In this document: positions 1 to 8,390 of the stretch, in pieces
Position numbering within the stretch: position 1 is the stretch's first letter
Layout: the number at the start of each line of letters is the position of its first letter
Source of the DNA: JAWXCM01 sp034408745
Lineage (GTDB): Bacteria; Acidobacteriota; Terriglobia; Bryobacterales; Bryobacteraceae
Assembly (NCBI GenBank): GCA_034408745.1
Contig: JAWXCM010000084.1
Coordinates: 1 to 15,671 of the forward strand
Reading direction: 5' to 3'
Length of the DNA: 15,671 nt
Notes under the pieces: generated by a model
What the model saw: only the letters and a program-made list of their open reading frames with translations
Database searches by the model: none
What the model was told of the DNA's origin: nothing
Program-made: the position numbers and the translations under genes

Positions 1-366
1 CACGGCCAGCAAGGCGCTGGCGATCGGCCCGGCTATCGCGATCTGAAACTCCGTCAGCGGCCGGTCAGGCTCCCGTCCGATTTGCGCCACGCCGCCGAAC
101 ACAAAGAGCGTGATCGCTCGGACCGGAATGCCCTTGGCCAGGGCCACGAAACTGTGGGCCAATTCGTGAAGGAGAATCGAGGCGAAGAACAGCAGGCTGG
201 TGGCAATTGCCACGGCATAGTGCTCGACCGTCGTCCAGTGCGGGTGTTCCGAAGCGAACCGCGTGGTCAGTGAAAAGGTGATCAGAAAGAAGATGAGAAA
301 CCAGGAATAGTGCACCCCCACCTGGATGCCTCGAATAGTGGCCAACCGCACGGATTGCCCGATCAT
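1..366 (-). CDS. M50 (site-2 protease family) membrane zinc metalloprotease, N-terminal part
   Basis: Intramembrane zinc protease of the M50 family, cut by the window edge: 122 codons are visible and the frame stays open to base 1. The protein starts MIGQSVRLATIRGIQVGVHY. A hydrophobic segment follows at about residues 22-36, then a second helix carrying the zinc-binding HELAH motif (His67, Glu68, His71). After it come a GGVAQI segment (91-96) and an EFQIAIAGPIAS segment (107-118), both typical of bacterial site-2 proteases of the Rip3/SpoIVFB-like type with early HExxH. Family members often carry C-terminal CBS domains, but that part is outside the window. The start codon overlaps the stop of the upstream ATPase gene in an ATGA, so it is the last visible gene of the phosphoketolase operon. 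Its substrate is unknown; a role in membrane stress signalling or protein turnover is inferred from the family. Confidence 0.9.
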   Translation of the reverse strand, partial: MIGQSVRLATIRGIQVGVHYSWFLIFFLITFSLTTRFASEHPHWTTVEHYAVAIATSLLFFASILLHELAHSFVALAKGIPVRAITLFVFGGVAQIGREPDRPLTEFQIAIAGPIASALLAV

Positions 367-3128
367 GCTGCATCTCCCTTCTTCTGTTGTGTCTGGGGAT
401 ACTGAATCCCCTCGATCAGGGCCAGACGCCGCCTGATCAATTTTTCCAGGCCGACGACAGCATATGCCACCAGGGCAGCGAAAAGGATCAATCCCCACGC
501 GGCCGCATCGATCGGCGCGGTGTGGAACAGGCGGTTCATAACCGGGACGTAGGTCAGCAGCAGTTGCAGCCCTGCCATCACCGCCACACCTCCCCAGATC
601 CAGGGGTTGCTGAAGACTCCGACGTGAAGCATGGTGTGTTCCAGCGACCGGCAGTTGAACAGATAGAAGAGTTCCACCATGACGAAGACATTGACCGCTG
701 CCGTGCGGGCCGCTTCGATGGAATCCGTGCGCTCTTGTTCCCAGAGAAACACGCCATAGGCACCGGCCAGCATCAGCAACGACACCAGCACGATCCGTTC
801 GATGAGCACCCTGGTGAGAATCGCCTGACCGGGATCTCGCGGAGGCCGCTGCATGATTCCCGGCTCTTTCGGTTCGAACGCCAACATCAGCCCCAGCGCC
901 ACCGCCGTCGTCATATTGATCCAAAGAATCTGTACCGGCAGGATCGGGAGCACCGTCCCCAACGCAATTGCCGTGAGCAGGACGAGCCCTTCGCCCATGT
1001 TGGTCGGCAGTGTCCAGACGATGAACTTCGTCAGGTTGTCGAACACGCAGCGGCCCTCTTCCACCGCCGCTTCGATCGAGGCGAAGTTGTCATCGGTCAG
1101 GACCATGTCGGCAGCTTCCTTCGCCACTTCGGTCCCGCCCCGTCCCATCGCCACCCCGATGTCCGCCTGTTTCAGGGCCGGCGCATCGTTCACGCCGTCG
1201 CCGGTCATCGCGACGACCTGCCCGCGGGTCTGCAGCGCTTCCACGAGCCGAAGTTTCTGTTCCGGCGACACCCGCGCGAAGACCGCCGTGCGATCTGCGA
1301 CATCCGGCAGGTCTTCCTTGGCACAAGCCGCCAGCTCCTGACCGGTCATCACCATCAACTCGCCGTCTGCGTGAGCGATGACGCCATTGAGGCCGATCTG
1401 CTTCGCAATCGCCCGGGCCGTGAGCGCATGGTCGCCGGTAATCATCTTGACGGCGATGCCGGCGCTCTGACAGGCGCACACCGCGGCGATGGCTTCCGGA
1501 CGAGGCGGATCCATCATGGCCTGCACACCCAGAAAGGTCAGGCCTCCCGCGACCATCTTCTCGTCGAGCACGCCGGTCTCAGCGGACACCGACATTCGCG
1601 CAAAGGCCAGGACGCGCAGCCCTCGGTCCGCGAAGGCCTCCGTTTGGTCGAGCACGGACTGTGGCTCGAAGCGCTGCTCCGTACCGTCAGATGCCAAGGC
1701 ATGATTGCAGAGACGCACAACCTTCTCAACCGCACCTTTGAGATAGATAGTGCCGGGACGGTCCGACTCCGCCCGGTGCAATGTGGCCATGTACTGCCGC
1801 TCGGATTCGAAGGGTATGGCGTCGAGACGCGGCCAATTGATCGATGCCTGGACTGAGTCGATCCCCGCCTTGCGCGCCGACACCAGTAAGGCGCCTTCCG
1901 TGGGATCGCCTGCGATGTCCCACTGGCCGTCGCGCACGACGAGTTGCGCATCGTTGCAGAGCGCACCGGCGAGGAGACAGGCGCGCAATGCGGGCGTTTG
2001 ATCGAAGTCAACCGCCTGGCCGTCCAGCCGGATAACCCCGGTCGGCTCGTAGCCGGCGCCCAGCACCTCGAACGACCGCCCGCCCGCAAAGATCGCCTGG
2101 ATCGTCATCTGGTTCTTGGTCAATGTCCCGGTCTTGTCCGAACAGATGACGGTCGTGCTGCCCAAGGTCTCCACGGCGGGCAGTTTGCGGATAATCGCAT
2201 GACGTCGCGCCATCCGGCTCACCCCGATGGCCAGGGTAATCGTCACCGCCGCAGGAAGCCCTTCTGGGATGGCGCCGACCGCCAGCGCGACCGCTGCCAT
2301 GAAGACCTCCGCCGTCGACTGGCCCCGCCACAGTCCGAGCGCGAAGGTCATCGCCGCCAACACGAGAATCGCCACCGTGAGCACTTTGCTGAAAGCGGCG
2401 ATCTTTTTCGTGAGCGGGGTGTCGATCGCGGTCGTCTCATGCACCAGTTGATGGATGCGGCCGAGTTCGGTATTCGCGCCGGTGCCGACCGCGACGCCGG
2501 TGCCCTGGCCGTAGGTCACAAAGGTGCCGGAGAAACTCATATTGCGCCGGTCCGCCACGATCGTCTCCGGCGGGAGGATGCGCTCTTCTTTCTCCACCGC
2601 GACCGACTCCCCGGTCAAAGCCGACTCATCGACGCGCAAGTCGCGCACGGTCACCAACCGCAGATCCGCCGGGACCTTGTCGCCAGACTGCAGCAGCACC
2701 ACGTCGCCGGGCACGATGTCGGTGGAGGGGATGCGGACTTTCTGCCCGTCCCGCCGCACCGTAGCTTCCGTTTTCATTAAGGCGACGAGCGCTTCCAGCG
2801 CCGCCTCTGCGCGGGACTCCTGGATGAATCCGACGATCGCGTTCACCAGCACCACGCCGAAGATCACGCCCGCATCCACGAACTCCCCCAAGAGTCCCGT
2901 GATGACAGTTGCGGCCAGCAGCACGTAGATCAGCGGATTGTTGAATTGCAGCAGGAAGCGGACCAGTGGACCTCGACGCTTGAACCGCGGCAAGGCATTG
3001 GGACCAAAGCGCTGCAACCGCGCGGCCACTTCCCCGGATGAGAGACCCCGGTCGAGATCGGTCTCCAGCAGGAGCAGGACCTCATGGGCCGGCAGATGGT
3101 GCAACGCTCGCTCGATCAACGATTGCAT
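363..3128 (-). CDS. P2-type cation-transporting ATPase
   Basis: Inner-membrane ATP-driven cation pump, 921 aa, a full-length P2-type ATPase. Visible in order: N-terminal cation-ATPase domain (about 5-75), actuator loop with TGES (172-175), M4 with PEGLP (288-292), phosphorylation motif DKTGTLT with Asp331, nucleotide-domain KGA (464-466), MITGDH (562-567), hinge TGDGVNDAP (642-650) and C-terminal helices to about 895. M5 keeps the NxxE pair (Asn710, Glu713) known from Ca2+ pumps. M6 reads NMTTAVALG (738-746), with Ala742 where SERCA/PacL have the Ca2+-binding Asp, so the transported ion is uncertain (Ca2+, Na+ or another cation). The chosen start at 3128 has GAGAGGAG at 3133-3140; the frame is open further upstream to 3287 but that part is the 3' end of the usp gene in another frame. 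It overlaps the usp stop by 13 bp and the protease start by 4 bp, so it is coupled to both. Confidence 0.93.
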   Translation of the reverse strand: MQSLIERALHHLPAHEVLLLLETDLDRGLSSGEVAARLQRFGPNALPRFKRRGPLVRFLLQFNNPLIYVLLAATVITGLLGEFVDAGVIFGVVLVNAIVGFIQESRAEAALEALVALMKTEATVRRDGQKVRIPSTDIVPGDVVLLQSGDKVPADLRLVTVRDLRVDESALTGESVAVEKEERILPPETIVADRRNMSFSGTFVTYGQGTGVAVGTGANTELGRIHQLVHETTAIDTPLTKKIAAFSKVLTVAILVLAAMTFALGLWRGQSTAEVFMAAVALAVGAIPEGLPAAVTITLAIGVSRMARRHAIIRKLPAVETLGSTTVICSDKTGTLTKNQMTIQAIFAGGRSFEVLGAGYEPTGVIRLDGQAVDFDQTPALRACLLAGALCNDAQLVVRDGQWDIAGDPTEGALLVSARKAGIDSVQASINWPRLDAIPFESERQYMATLHRAESDRPGTIYLKGAVEKVVRLCNHALASDGTEQRFEPQSVLDQTEAFADRGLRVLAFARMSVSAETGVLDEKMVAGGLTFLGVQAMMDPPRPEAIAAVCACQSAGIAVKMITGDHALTARAIAKQIGLNGVIAHADGELMVMTGQELAACAKEDLPDVADRTAVFARVSPEQKLRLVEALQTRGQVVAMTGDGVNDAPALKQADIGVAMGRGGTEVAKEAADMVLTDDNFASIEAAVEEGRCVFDNLTKFIVWTLPTNMGEGLVLLTAIALGTVLPILPVQILWINMTTAVALGLMLAFEPKEPGIMQRPPRDPGQAILTRVLIERIVLVSLLMLAGAYGVFLWEQERTDSIEAARTAAVNVFVMVELFYLFNCRSLEHTMLHVGVFSNPWIWGGVAVMAGLQLLLTYVPVMNRLFHTAPIDAAAWGLILFAALVAYAVVGLEKLIRRRLALIEGIQYPQTQQKKGDAA

Positions 3129-4075
3129 AAGGCTCCTCTCCCTTTTCCGCGGACATCGAGCGATCGCTTCACCGTCATGACCGGACAGGCAGCCCGCCGG
3201 ATCAGTGCCTCGGCGACACTGCCCAACAACAATCGGGGAAGCCCGCTCCGTCCTTGTGTGCCGGCAACAAGGATGTCCGTGCCACAACGGGCGGCTTCTC
3301 GAAGGAGCATCTCGACCGGATCACCCTGCACGCAGCTCGTGTGGACCATGACACCCTCGGCGGCAAGGTCTCGGGCCAGCCGATCCACAGCATGTCCGGC
3401 AGACAGAGCCGTTGGAGACAAGCCGTCCTTGGACCGACGTACAGACCCCCGTGAACCCTCCCGGCCTGAATCAGCCACGACATGCACGATTGTAAGTTCG
3501 GCTCCGATAGCCCGTGCTAAGTTGTATGCGACAGACAACGCAGCCTCGGCACCGGACGAAAAATCCGTTGCAACCAAGAGGCGTCGAACCTCAAGACGAC
3601 GCAGGCTATGTCCAGGATCTCCCGGTACCATTTCCCGGACGGTCAAGACGGCCGAAGGGCTGACGCGGACAAGCGCCTCGGCCGTGCTCCCAAGTTGCAA
3701 GCGATCCCACCCGGTCCGACCGCTGGTGCCGGTCACCAACAGATTCGTCCTGGTCTTCCGACTCGCGTCGAGAATACAAGCTGCCGGATTCCCAACGGCC
3801 AGGTGAGGCTCCGCCTGGACGCCGAGCTCCGAGGCAAGCCGCGCCAATTGGCCCAAATTCAACAACGCGGCGGTTTTCAGCGAACGCAGCGGCCGGCTCC
3901 CCGGTTCCGACTCGCTCCCGTCCCATGCCGCCTTGACGACGTGCAGGAGATTGAGCGTGGCATGGAGCGGCCGGGCCAGCGCGATGGCATACTCGTAGGC
4001 CCGCTGCGCCGGTTTGGAAAAGTCGGTTGCGAGCATGATCCTATTGATCCCCTCTCGCTGTCGGTGCCGGGTCAT
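3116..4075 (-). CDS. Tandem-domain universal stress protein (UspA family)
   Basis: Cytoplasmic stress protein of 319 aa made of two Usp domains in tandem (about 10-147 and 162-303). Each begins with the usual hydrophobic strand plus ATDFS (16-20 and 169-173). Each ends with the ATP-binding pattern GxxG-9x-G(S/T): GTSG at 116 to GST at 129, and GTQG at 272 to GSV at 285. Both halves therefore belong to the ATP-binding type. Usp proteins act in survival during starvation, hypoxia and energy stress, often without a known biochemical partner. The start codon overlaps the antiporter stop in an ATGA, and the gene's end overlaps the ATPase start by 13 bp. In other bacteria Usp proteins are found with antiporters and ATPases and may gate them in response to ATP; that link here is inference. 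Confidence 0.94.
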   Translation of the reverse strand: MTRHRQREGINRIMLATDFSKPAQRAYEYAIALARPLHATLNLLHVVKAAWDGSESEPGSRPLRSLKTAALLNLGQLARLASELGVQAEPHLAVGNPAACILDASRKTRTNLLVTGTSGRTGWDRLQLGSTAEALVRVSPSAVLTVREMVPGDPGHSLRRLEVRRLLVATDFSSGAEAALSVAYNLARAIGAELTIVHVVADSGREGSRGSVRRSKDGLSPTALSAGHAVDRLARDLAAEGVMVHTSCVQGDPVEMLLREAARCGTDILVAGTQGRSGLPRLLLGSVAEALIRRAACPVMTVKRSLDVRGKGRGALCNR

Positions 4076-5799
4076 GATTGGCTCTCCATCGGCAGGGAAT
4101 GGAACAAATCCCCTGCGCTGTTCCGTGCACGATTCGGCTCAGCCGATACCTCCGCCGTCGAGGCCGGCAGCAGTTGTTCCACGGCCCGGTCGGCTGCATC
4201 GAGGTGCGGGCAGAGGACCAGATCCGCGCCGGCTCGCTCCAGACGCGCCGCATCCGACGGAGCTCGAGCCGTCAGGGCAACGCGCCCGCGATAGCCGTAC
4301 TGCCGCAGGGCATGCAGCAGCGTCAGGTTGGCGTCCAGCAAGGCAGACGTACAGACAACCCATCGGCAGTCCGCCAGCGGTAACAGGCCAATCAACTCCG
4401 AATCCTCTGCGTCGCCGTAACAAGCCCGCAAGCCGTTCCGCTCCGCCTCTGCTACCGCCTGTGGATCGAAGTCGACGCCGAGCACGGCCCGACCTTTCGC
4501 CCGAATCCCTTCGGCGATCCGACCGCCGTAGCGGCCCAATCCGAAGACGATCACGTCCGCCCGACGGTTCTCCGATGGGTACTCGGCATCCGGCCCCTCG
4601 CGGTGCGCGATCCGTCGCTCAAAAACGCGGAGCCATGGACTCAGCCGGTCATAGAGCCAATGCGAGTACAGAATCATATAGGTGGACACGCCGATCGTCA
4701 CCAGTCCCACGAGGGTAATAAGCCCGAGCGTCGGCGCCTCGATGTGGCCGAGGCTGAGGGCCAGCGCACCGAGGATGAGCGAGAACTCGCTGATCTGCGC
4801 GACTGTCAGCCCCGCGAGAAAGCTGGTGCGTTTCCGGTAGCCCATCCAGCCCATAATGATCATGACGATCAGGGGATTGCCGATCAGCACAAAGAGGGAC
4901 AGGACCGCTGCCGGGCCGAGTTGGGTGCCCAGATAGCGCAGGTCCTGCTGGGCACCCAGGCTGAGAAAGAAAAAGAGGAGCAGGAAATCACGCAACCCCA
5001 CCAACCGGGAGCCGATCGCTTCTCGGTAAGGCGACGAGGCCAGCGAAACGCCCGCCAGGAAGGCGCCGATCTCCTTGCTGAACCCGATCGCGTCTCCAAG
5101 CGAGGCCAGCGCGAGGCCCCAGGCAATCGCGAAGAGGATCAACAGTTCGGTTGAAGCCGCCGCTCGTCTGAGTATCTTCGGTAAGAGATACCGACCGGCA
5201 AGACCAAGTCCGCCGAGAAAGGCCCCGCCTTTGGCCAGCACTCCCAGAAGCCCGAGGAGCGTGCCCGCACCATCTGATCGGGCGGCAAACGCCGAGAGCA
5301 CGATCATGGCCAGCACCACGACGATATCCTGAACGATCAGAAATCCGACCGCGATGCGACCGTGCAGGGCGTCGATCTCGCGCTTGTCGGACAGGAGTTT
5401 GACAATGATGATCGTGCTGGAAAAGGTGAGCGCCACCGCCACATAGAGAGCCGGGATCGGGTCGAGTCCCAACAGGAGACAGAGTCCGAACCCGACCACC
5501 GACGTAAAGAGCACCTGCCCGAGGCCCGTAGCCAGCGCAACCCGTCCCATGTTCCGGATCAAGTGCACATCCAACTTCAGTCCCACGACAAACAGCAGCA
5601 GAGCGATGCCCATCTTGGCCAGCAGATCCACTTGATCCGCTGCATGCACCCAGTTCAATCCCGCCGGACCGGCCACGATGCCGACGGCGATAAAGGCGAC
5701 GATCAGCGGCTGCCGAAGCAGCACGGCGATTGCGCCGCAGACGGCAGCGACCAACAGTAACGCGGCGATTTCATAAAAGACGTTGTCAAACGCGGGCAT
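4072..5799 (-). CDS. CPA2-family cation/proton antiporter with TrkA-N domain (Kef type)
   Basis: Inner-membrane monovalent cation:proton antiporter, 575 aa. Residues 1-385 form the Na+/H+-exchanger domain with about a dozen hydrophobic helices. They include the conserved stretch FSSTIIIVKLLSDKREIDAL (126-145) and the nearby VQDIVVV (156-162), whose Asp is the expected ion-binding acidic residue. Residues 413-545 form a TrkA-N/RCK nucleotide-binding domain with GLGRYG (420-425) and an acidic residue after the second strand (Asp443, in VDFD). This is the KefB/KefC layout, a K+ efflux system gated by a ligand on the cytoplasmic domain. There is no evidence for a KefF/KefG partner nearby, so glutathione gating should not be assumed. 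A GGAG lies about 8 bp before the start. The gene follows the phosphoketolase stop by 24 bp and overlaps usp by 4 bp. The exact cation (K+ or Na+) cannot be told. Confidence 0.92.
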   Translation of the reverse strand: MPAFDNVFYEIAALLLVAAVCGAIAVLLRQPLIVAFIAVGIVAGPAGLNWVHAADQVDLLAKMGIALLLFVVGLKLDVHLIRNMGRVALATGLGQVLFTSVVGFGLCLLLGLDPIPALYVAVALTFSSTIIIVKLLSDKREIDALHGRIAVGFLIVQDIVVVLAMIVLSAFAARSDGAGTLLGLLGVLAKGGAFLGGLGLAGRYLLPKILRRAAASTELLILFAIAWGLALASLGDAIGFSKEIGAFLAGVSLASSPYREAIGSRLVGLRDFLLLFFFLSLGAQQDLRYLGTQLGPAAVLSLFVLIGNPLIVMIIMGWMGYRKRTSFLAGLTVAQISEFSLILGALALSLGHIEAPTLGLITLVGLVTIGVSTYMILYSHWLYDRLSPWLRVFERRIAHREGPDAEYPSENRRADVIVFGLGRYGGRIAEGIRAKGRAVLGVDFDPQAVAEAERNGLRACYGDAEDSELIGLLPLADCRWVVCTSALLDANLTLLHALRQYGYRGRVALTARAPSDAARLERAGADLVLCPHLDAADRAVEQLLPASTAEVSAEPNRARNSAGDLFHSLPMESQS

Positions 5800-5823
5800 G
5801 CTCAGCGCTCCGACGCACCGCCG

Positions 5824-8313
5824 TCATGACTCAACCTTCGGAATGATCACCCCATGTGGGCTGCGCCGTCCGTCGAGCGCTTCGCTCTCTTCCTGGCTGA
5901 GCAACTGCTCGCGCGGGAGATTCACGAGACGAGCCGTTTCAGCCAGCACGTGGGCCCAGCTGCAACGGTTGATGAAGAACAGGCCCGGTGTGTTCAAGGT
6001 GCCGCCCTGGTTGATGTAGCCTAGTCCACTCGTGCGCGGTCCCGTATGCAGCGGCCCCAGCACACCAAGCAGCACTTCAGGACGTGTGTGGGTGAGGAAC
6101 AGCCGGGGCTGGATGTGGTTTGGAAAGAGACGTTCGCACAGCGCCGGCGCCGCCTGATGGGCGCGCTCGCCTTCACTCCGTGGAGCACGGAACCGACCCG
6201 GTTCGAGCAGATAGACGACACGGTGCGCGACGTCGCGCTCGGCCAGCCGCCGGGAGGCGGCGAGGAGTTCCACGAGCTGATAGGCTCCGACCGCCGTTAG
6301 AATAATCCGCGCGCGCGCCGGCTCATGGCCGGCCCAGTCCAGCTCCACGCCTCCGTCAGCCACCGACCGCCGGGCTTCCTCCGGCGTGAACAGATCGGGC
6401 AGTGTGTCGGCCTTCGGCACGACTAGGGTCCAGAACTGCCCATGGGTCTGATAGAGCTGCTCCGTGACGGCCGCCGCCTGGTTGAAGTCCGCAGGAAAGA
6501 CCACCCGCGAGCGATTCGACAACTCGCCGAGCAGAGCTTCCGCCATGCTGGGGTCCTGATGCGACTGCTCGTTCTTCCCGTTTTCCCAGGTATGGGACGT
6601 CAGGATCAGCGGGACGGACAGCCACCGTTGCGGGCGTCCTGCCTCCGCGCAGTGGTTGGCAAAAATAATCTCTTGGCGGATCACCCCGTGCATCTTGCTG
6701 CCGAAGGCTTCATAGGTGTGGATCAGATTGATCCCCCCTTTGTTCGCGAGCCCTGCGGCCGCAACGGCCTCCTCGTTCAATGCGGTGATGACCGCGCCCT
6801 CTACGGATTCAGGAATCCCCGGCTCGGGGTCCGTCACGCGGAACTTCAATCGCTCCAGCGTCTTCAGCAACCGGTTCGAGCGCATCTCGTCAGGATTGCC
6901 GACGCGCGGGCGCAAATGCGGATTCACCTGCACCAGCGTCGCGAAGACCTCATCCACCGCCGCCATGGGAGACGTTCTGGTCCAGAGATTCGGACGTCGT
7001 CTCGTCTCTACCGGCACGGATCGGAACGGTGGCGGGGGGCTCACGCGCAGCGAGACCGAGCGATGTGCCAGGACATGGTCGCGCTCCAGTGGACGGCCTG
7101 CAGTCTTGTGTTGTTGAAACGCCCTGACAGCGTCGCGCAGTTCTGAGGGTTCCACCCAGAGTTTCTTCGCCCCCTCATGAAAGAGCGCCGCGGCCCTGGC
7201 ATCCGTCCGCGGGTTCGTCATCAGCGGAAGATTATGCGCCAGGTTCGTGCCTTCTCCCGGAAAGCCAGCGCCCTTCGGCGCAATCGCGACGCCGTAGGGC
7301 AACAGGACCGGATAGCGGCTGCGCCCCGATCGGATCGCCTCAACCGCCTCCTCCAGCCGTCGTTCCATCTCGACGATGGCCCACAGGAACGCCGCGGGAT
7401 CTCGGCCATCGAACACGATCGGATCGAAGCCGTTCAACTTCAGATGCTCGCGGAACCAGGCCGCGCCGCCCTGCTGGGACATGGTCGTGCGCTGATCGAT
7501 TCGCCGCCCGTTCTTGATCATGATCGGCGTCACAAACCCCGAATCCTCAGTGCGCCACCAGCGCGGCGCCCAATCGCTGCCCCGTTGTTCTTCAAACGCG
7601 CCATCGGACAAAAAGACCGCCAGCCGTTCGCCCGGCAAGGGCATGTGCACGTATTGCAGTTCGGCGAATCCCAAATAGCCGCCTTCGGCCAGCCCGCCGG
7701 CGGTGTGGGCGTTCACGTGGCTGCCCAAGGGAGATTCTTGCGTTCCGTCCGGGCGCAGGCGATAGGCATAGAAGTCACGGACGTAGCGCGTCAGCCCTTC
7801 ATCCGTCACCGCATACCGTTCGGCATGCGTCTGTGTCATGTTACCGACCAGGAGATTGAGCGAGTCCACCGCCGCCACGCAATGCCCCTGTCCCATCAGC
7901 CAGGCGCGCGTGTGGCCCGTCAGCACGTTGGCTGCGAGATACGCAGCATAAGCCGGCACCATATTCAGCGCGCCGCCGGTGTGACCATCGGGTTGGACCT
8001 TGAAGTCGTCGACGTCCAATGGACGACCGTCCAGGTACACATTTCGCGCATACGTCTGATGGACGGCCAGCCAGAGACCGGCGCTCGTGAGGCGGTCGAG
8101 GGCCATGAGGAGGTCGAAGAAAGCGACACCGTCTCCCGTGGTCCCTCGCCCCTTCAGGAAGAGCGCCAAGCCATGCACGCGCACTTGTGTCTCGCCGGTG
8201 TGTTGAATGACGCCATAGCCCTCGGCCCAGCGGGCGAACTGAGGATCGTCGTGGCGATACTGTGCGGCTTGCTGCGCAACCTGTCGATCACTTGTGTCGT
8301 TGTTGGTGTTCAT
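5824..8313 (-). CDS. xfp: Divergent phosphoketolase (XFP family)
   Basis: Thiamine-diphosphate enzyme of the phosphoketolase family, 829 aa against about 790-830 usual. Classical members cleave xylulose 5-P or fructose 6-P with phosphate into acetyl phosphate plus glyceraldehyde 3-P or erythrose 4-P. Recognisable blocks: GTT (57-59), GQGH (141-144, matching GPGH), SHV (198-200) and AEGGYLG (209-215, matching HEGGELG), MIKNG (265-269, matching LHLNG), TYEAF (533-537), TSHTW and SHQDP (572-576, 584-588), LGYINQGGTL (764-773) and NRCSWAHVL (782-790). It differs from textbook enzymes: the GHWGTTPG block reads KGRGTTGDG, GDGEAE reads SDGAFEE, QDHNG reads NGKNE, and about 60 extra residues lie between the GTT and GQGH blocks. 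The catalytic Glu equivalent (Glu514) and the GQGH His are kept. An AAGGA precedes the start by 6 nt. It is the first gene of the operon, downstream of a decayed acetate kinase. Fold and family are secure; substrate and activity are not. Confidence 0.88.
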   Translation of the reverse strand: MNTNNDTSDRQVAQQAAQYRHDDPQFARWAEGYGVIQHTGETQVRVHGLALFLKGRGTTGDGVAFFDLLMALDRLTSAGLWLAVHQTYARNVYLDGRPLDVDDFKVQPDGHTGGALNMVPAYAAYLAANVLTGHTRAWLMGQGHCVAAVDSLNLLVGNMTQTHAERYAVTDEGLTRYVRDFYAYRLRPDGTQESPLGSHVNAHTAGGLAEGGYLGFAELQYVHMPLPGERLAVFLSDGAFEEQRGSDWAPRWWRTEDSGFVTPIMIKNGRRIDQRTTMSQQGGAAWFREHLKLNGFDPIVFDGRDPAAFLWAIVEMERRLEEAVEAIRSGRSRYPVLLPYGVAIAPKGAGFPGEGTNLAHNLPLMTNPRTDARAAALFHEGAKKLWVEPSELRDAVRAFQQHKTAGRPLERDHVLAHRSVSLRVSPPPPFRSVPVETRRRPNLWTRTSPMAAVDEVFATLVQVNPHLRPRVGNPDEMRSNRLLKTLERLKFRVTDPEPGIPESVEGAVITALNEEAVAAAGLANKGGINLIHTYEAFGSKMHGVIRQEIIFANHCAEAGRPQRWLSVPLILTSHTWENGKNEQSHQDPSMAEALLGELSNRSRVVFPADFNQAAAVTEQLYQTHGQFWTLVVPKADTLPDLFTPEEARRSVADGGVELDWAGHEPARARIILTAVGAYQLVELLAASRRLAERDVAHRVVYLLEPGRFRAPRSEGERAHQAAPALCERLFPNHIQPRLFLTHTRPEVLLGVLGPLHTGPRTSGLGYINQGGTLNTPGLFFINRCSWAHVLAETARLVNLPREQLLSQEESEALDGRRSPHGVIIPKVES

Positions 8314-8390
8314 ATCGTTCCTTTGCGCGGTTTCGGTTTGTCACGGTTATGATTGGCTTCGCACAGACATCGCCCGGTCTCACGCACGAT

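Noticed and set aside
387..1856. Long open frame on the plus strand opposite the ATPase gene
   Set aside because: It mirrors the ATPase codons, has composition dominated by His, Arg and Gln, no family motifs and no ribosome-binding site, while the opposite strand shows every P-type ATPase motif.
7221..8352. Plus-strand 391-codon frame (7177-8352) and short shadows opposite the phosphoketolase
   Set aside because: Antisense shadow; the minus strand carries continuous phosphoketolase family blocks through the same interval.
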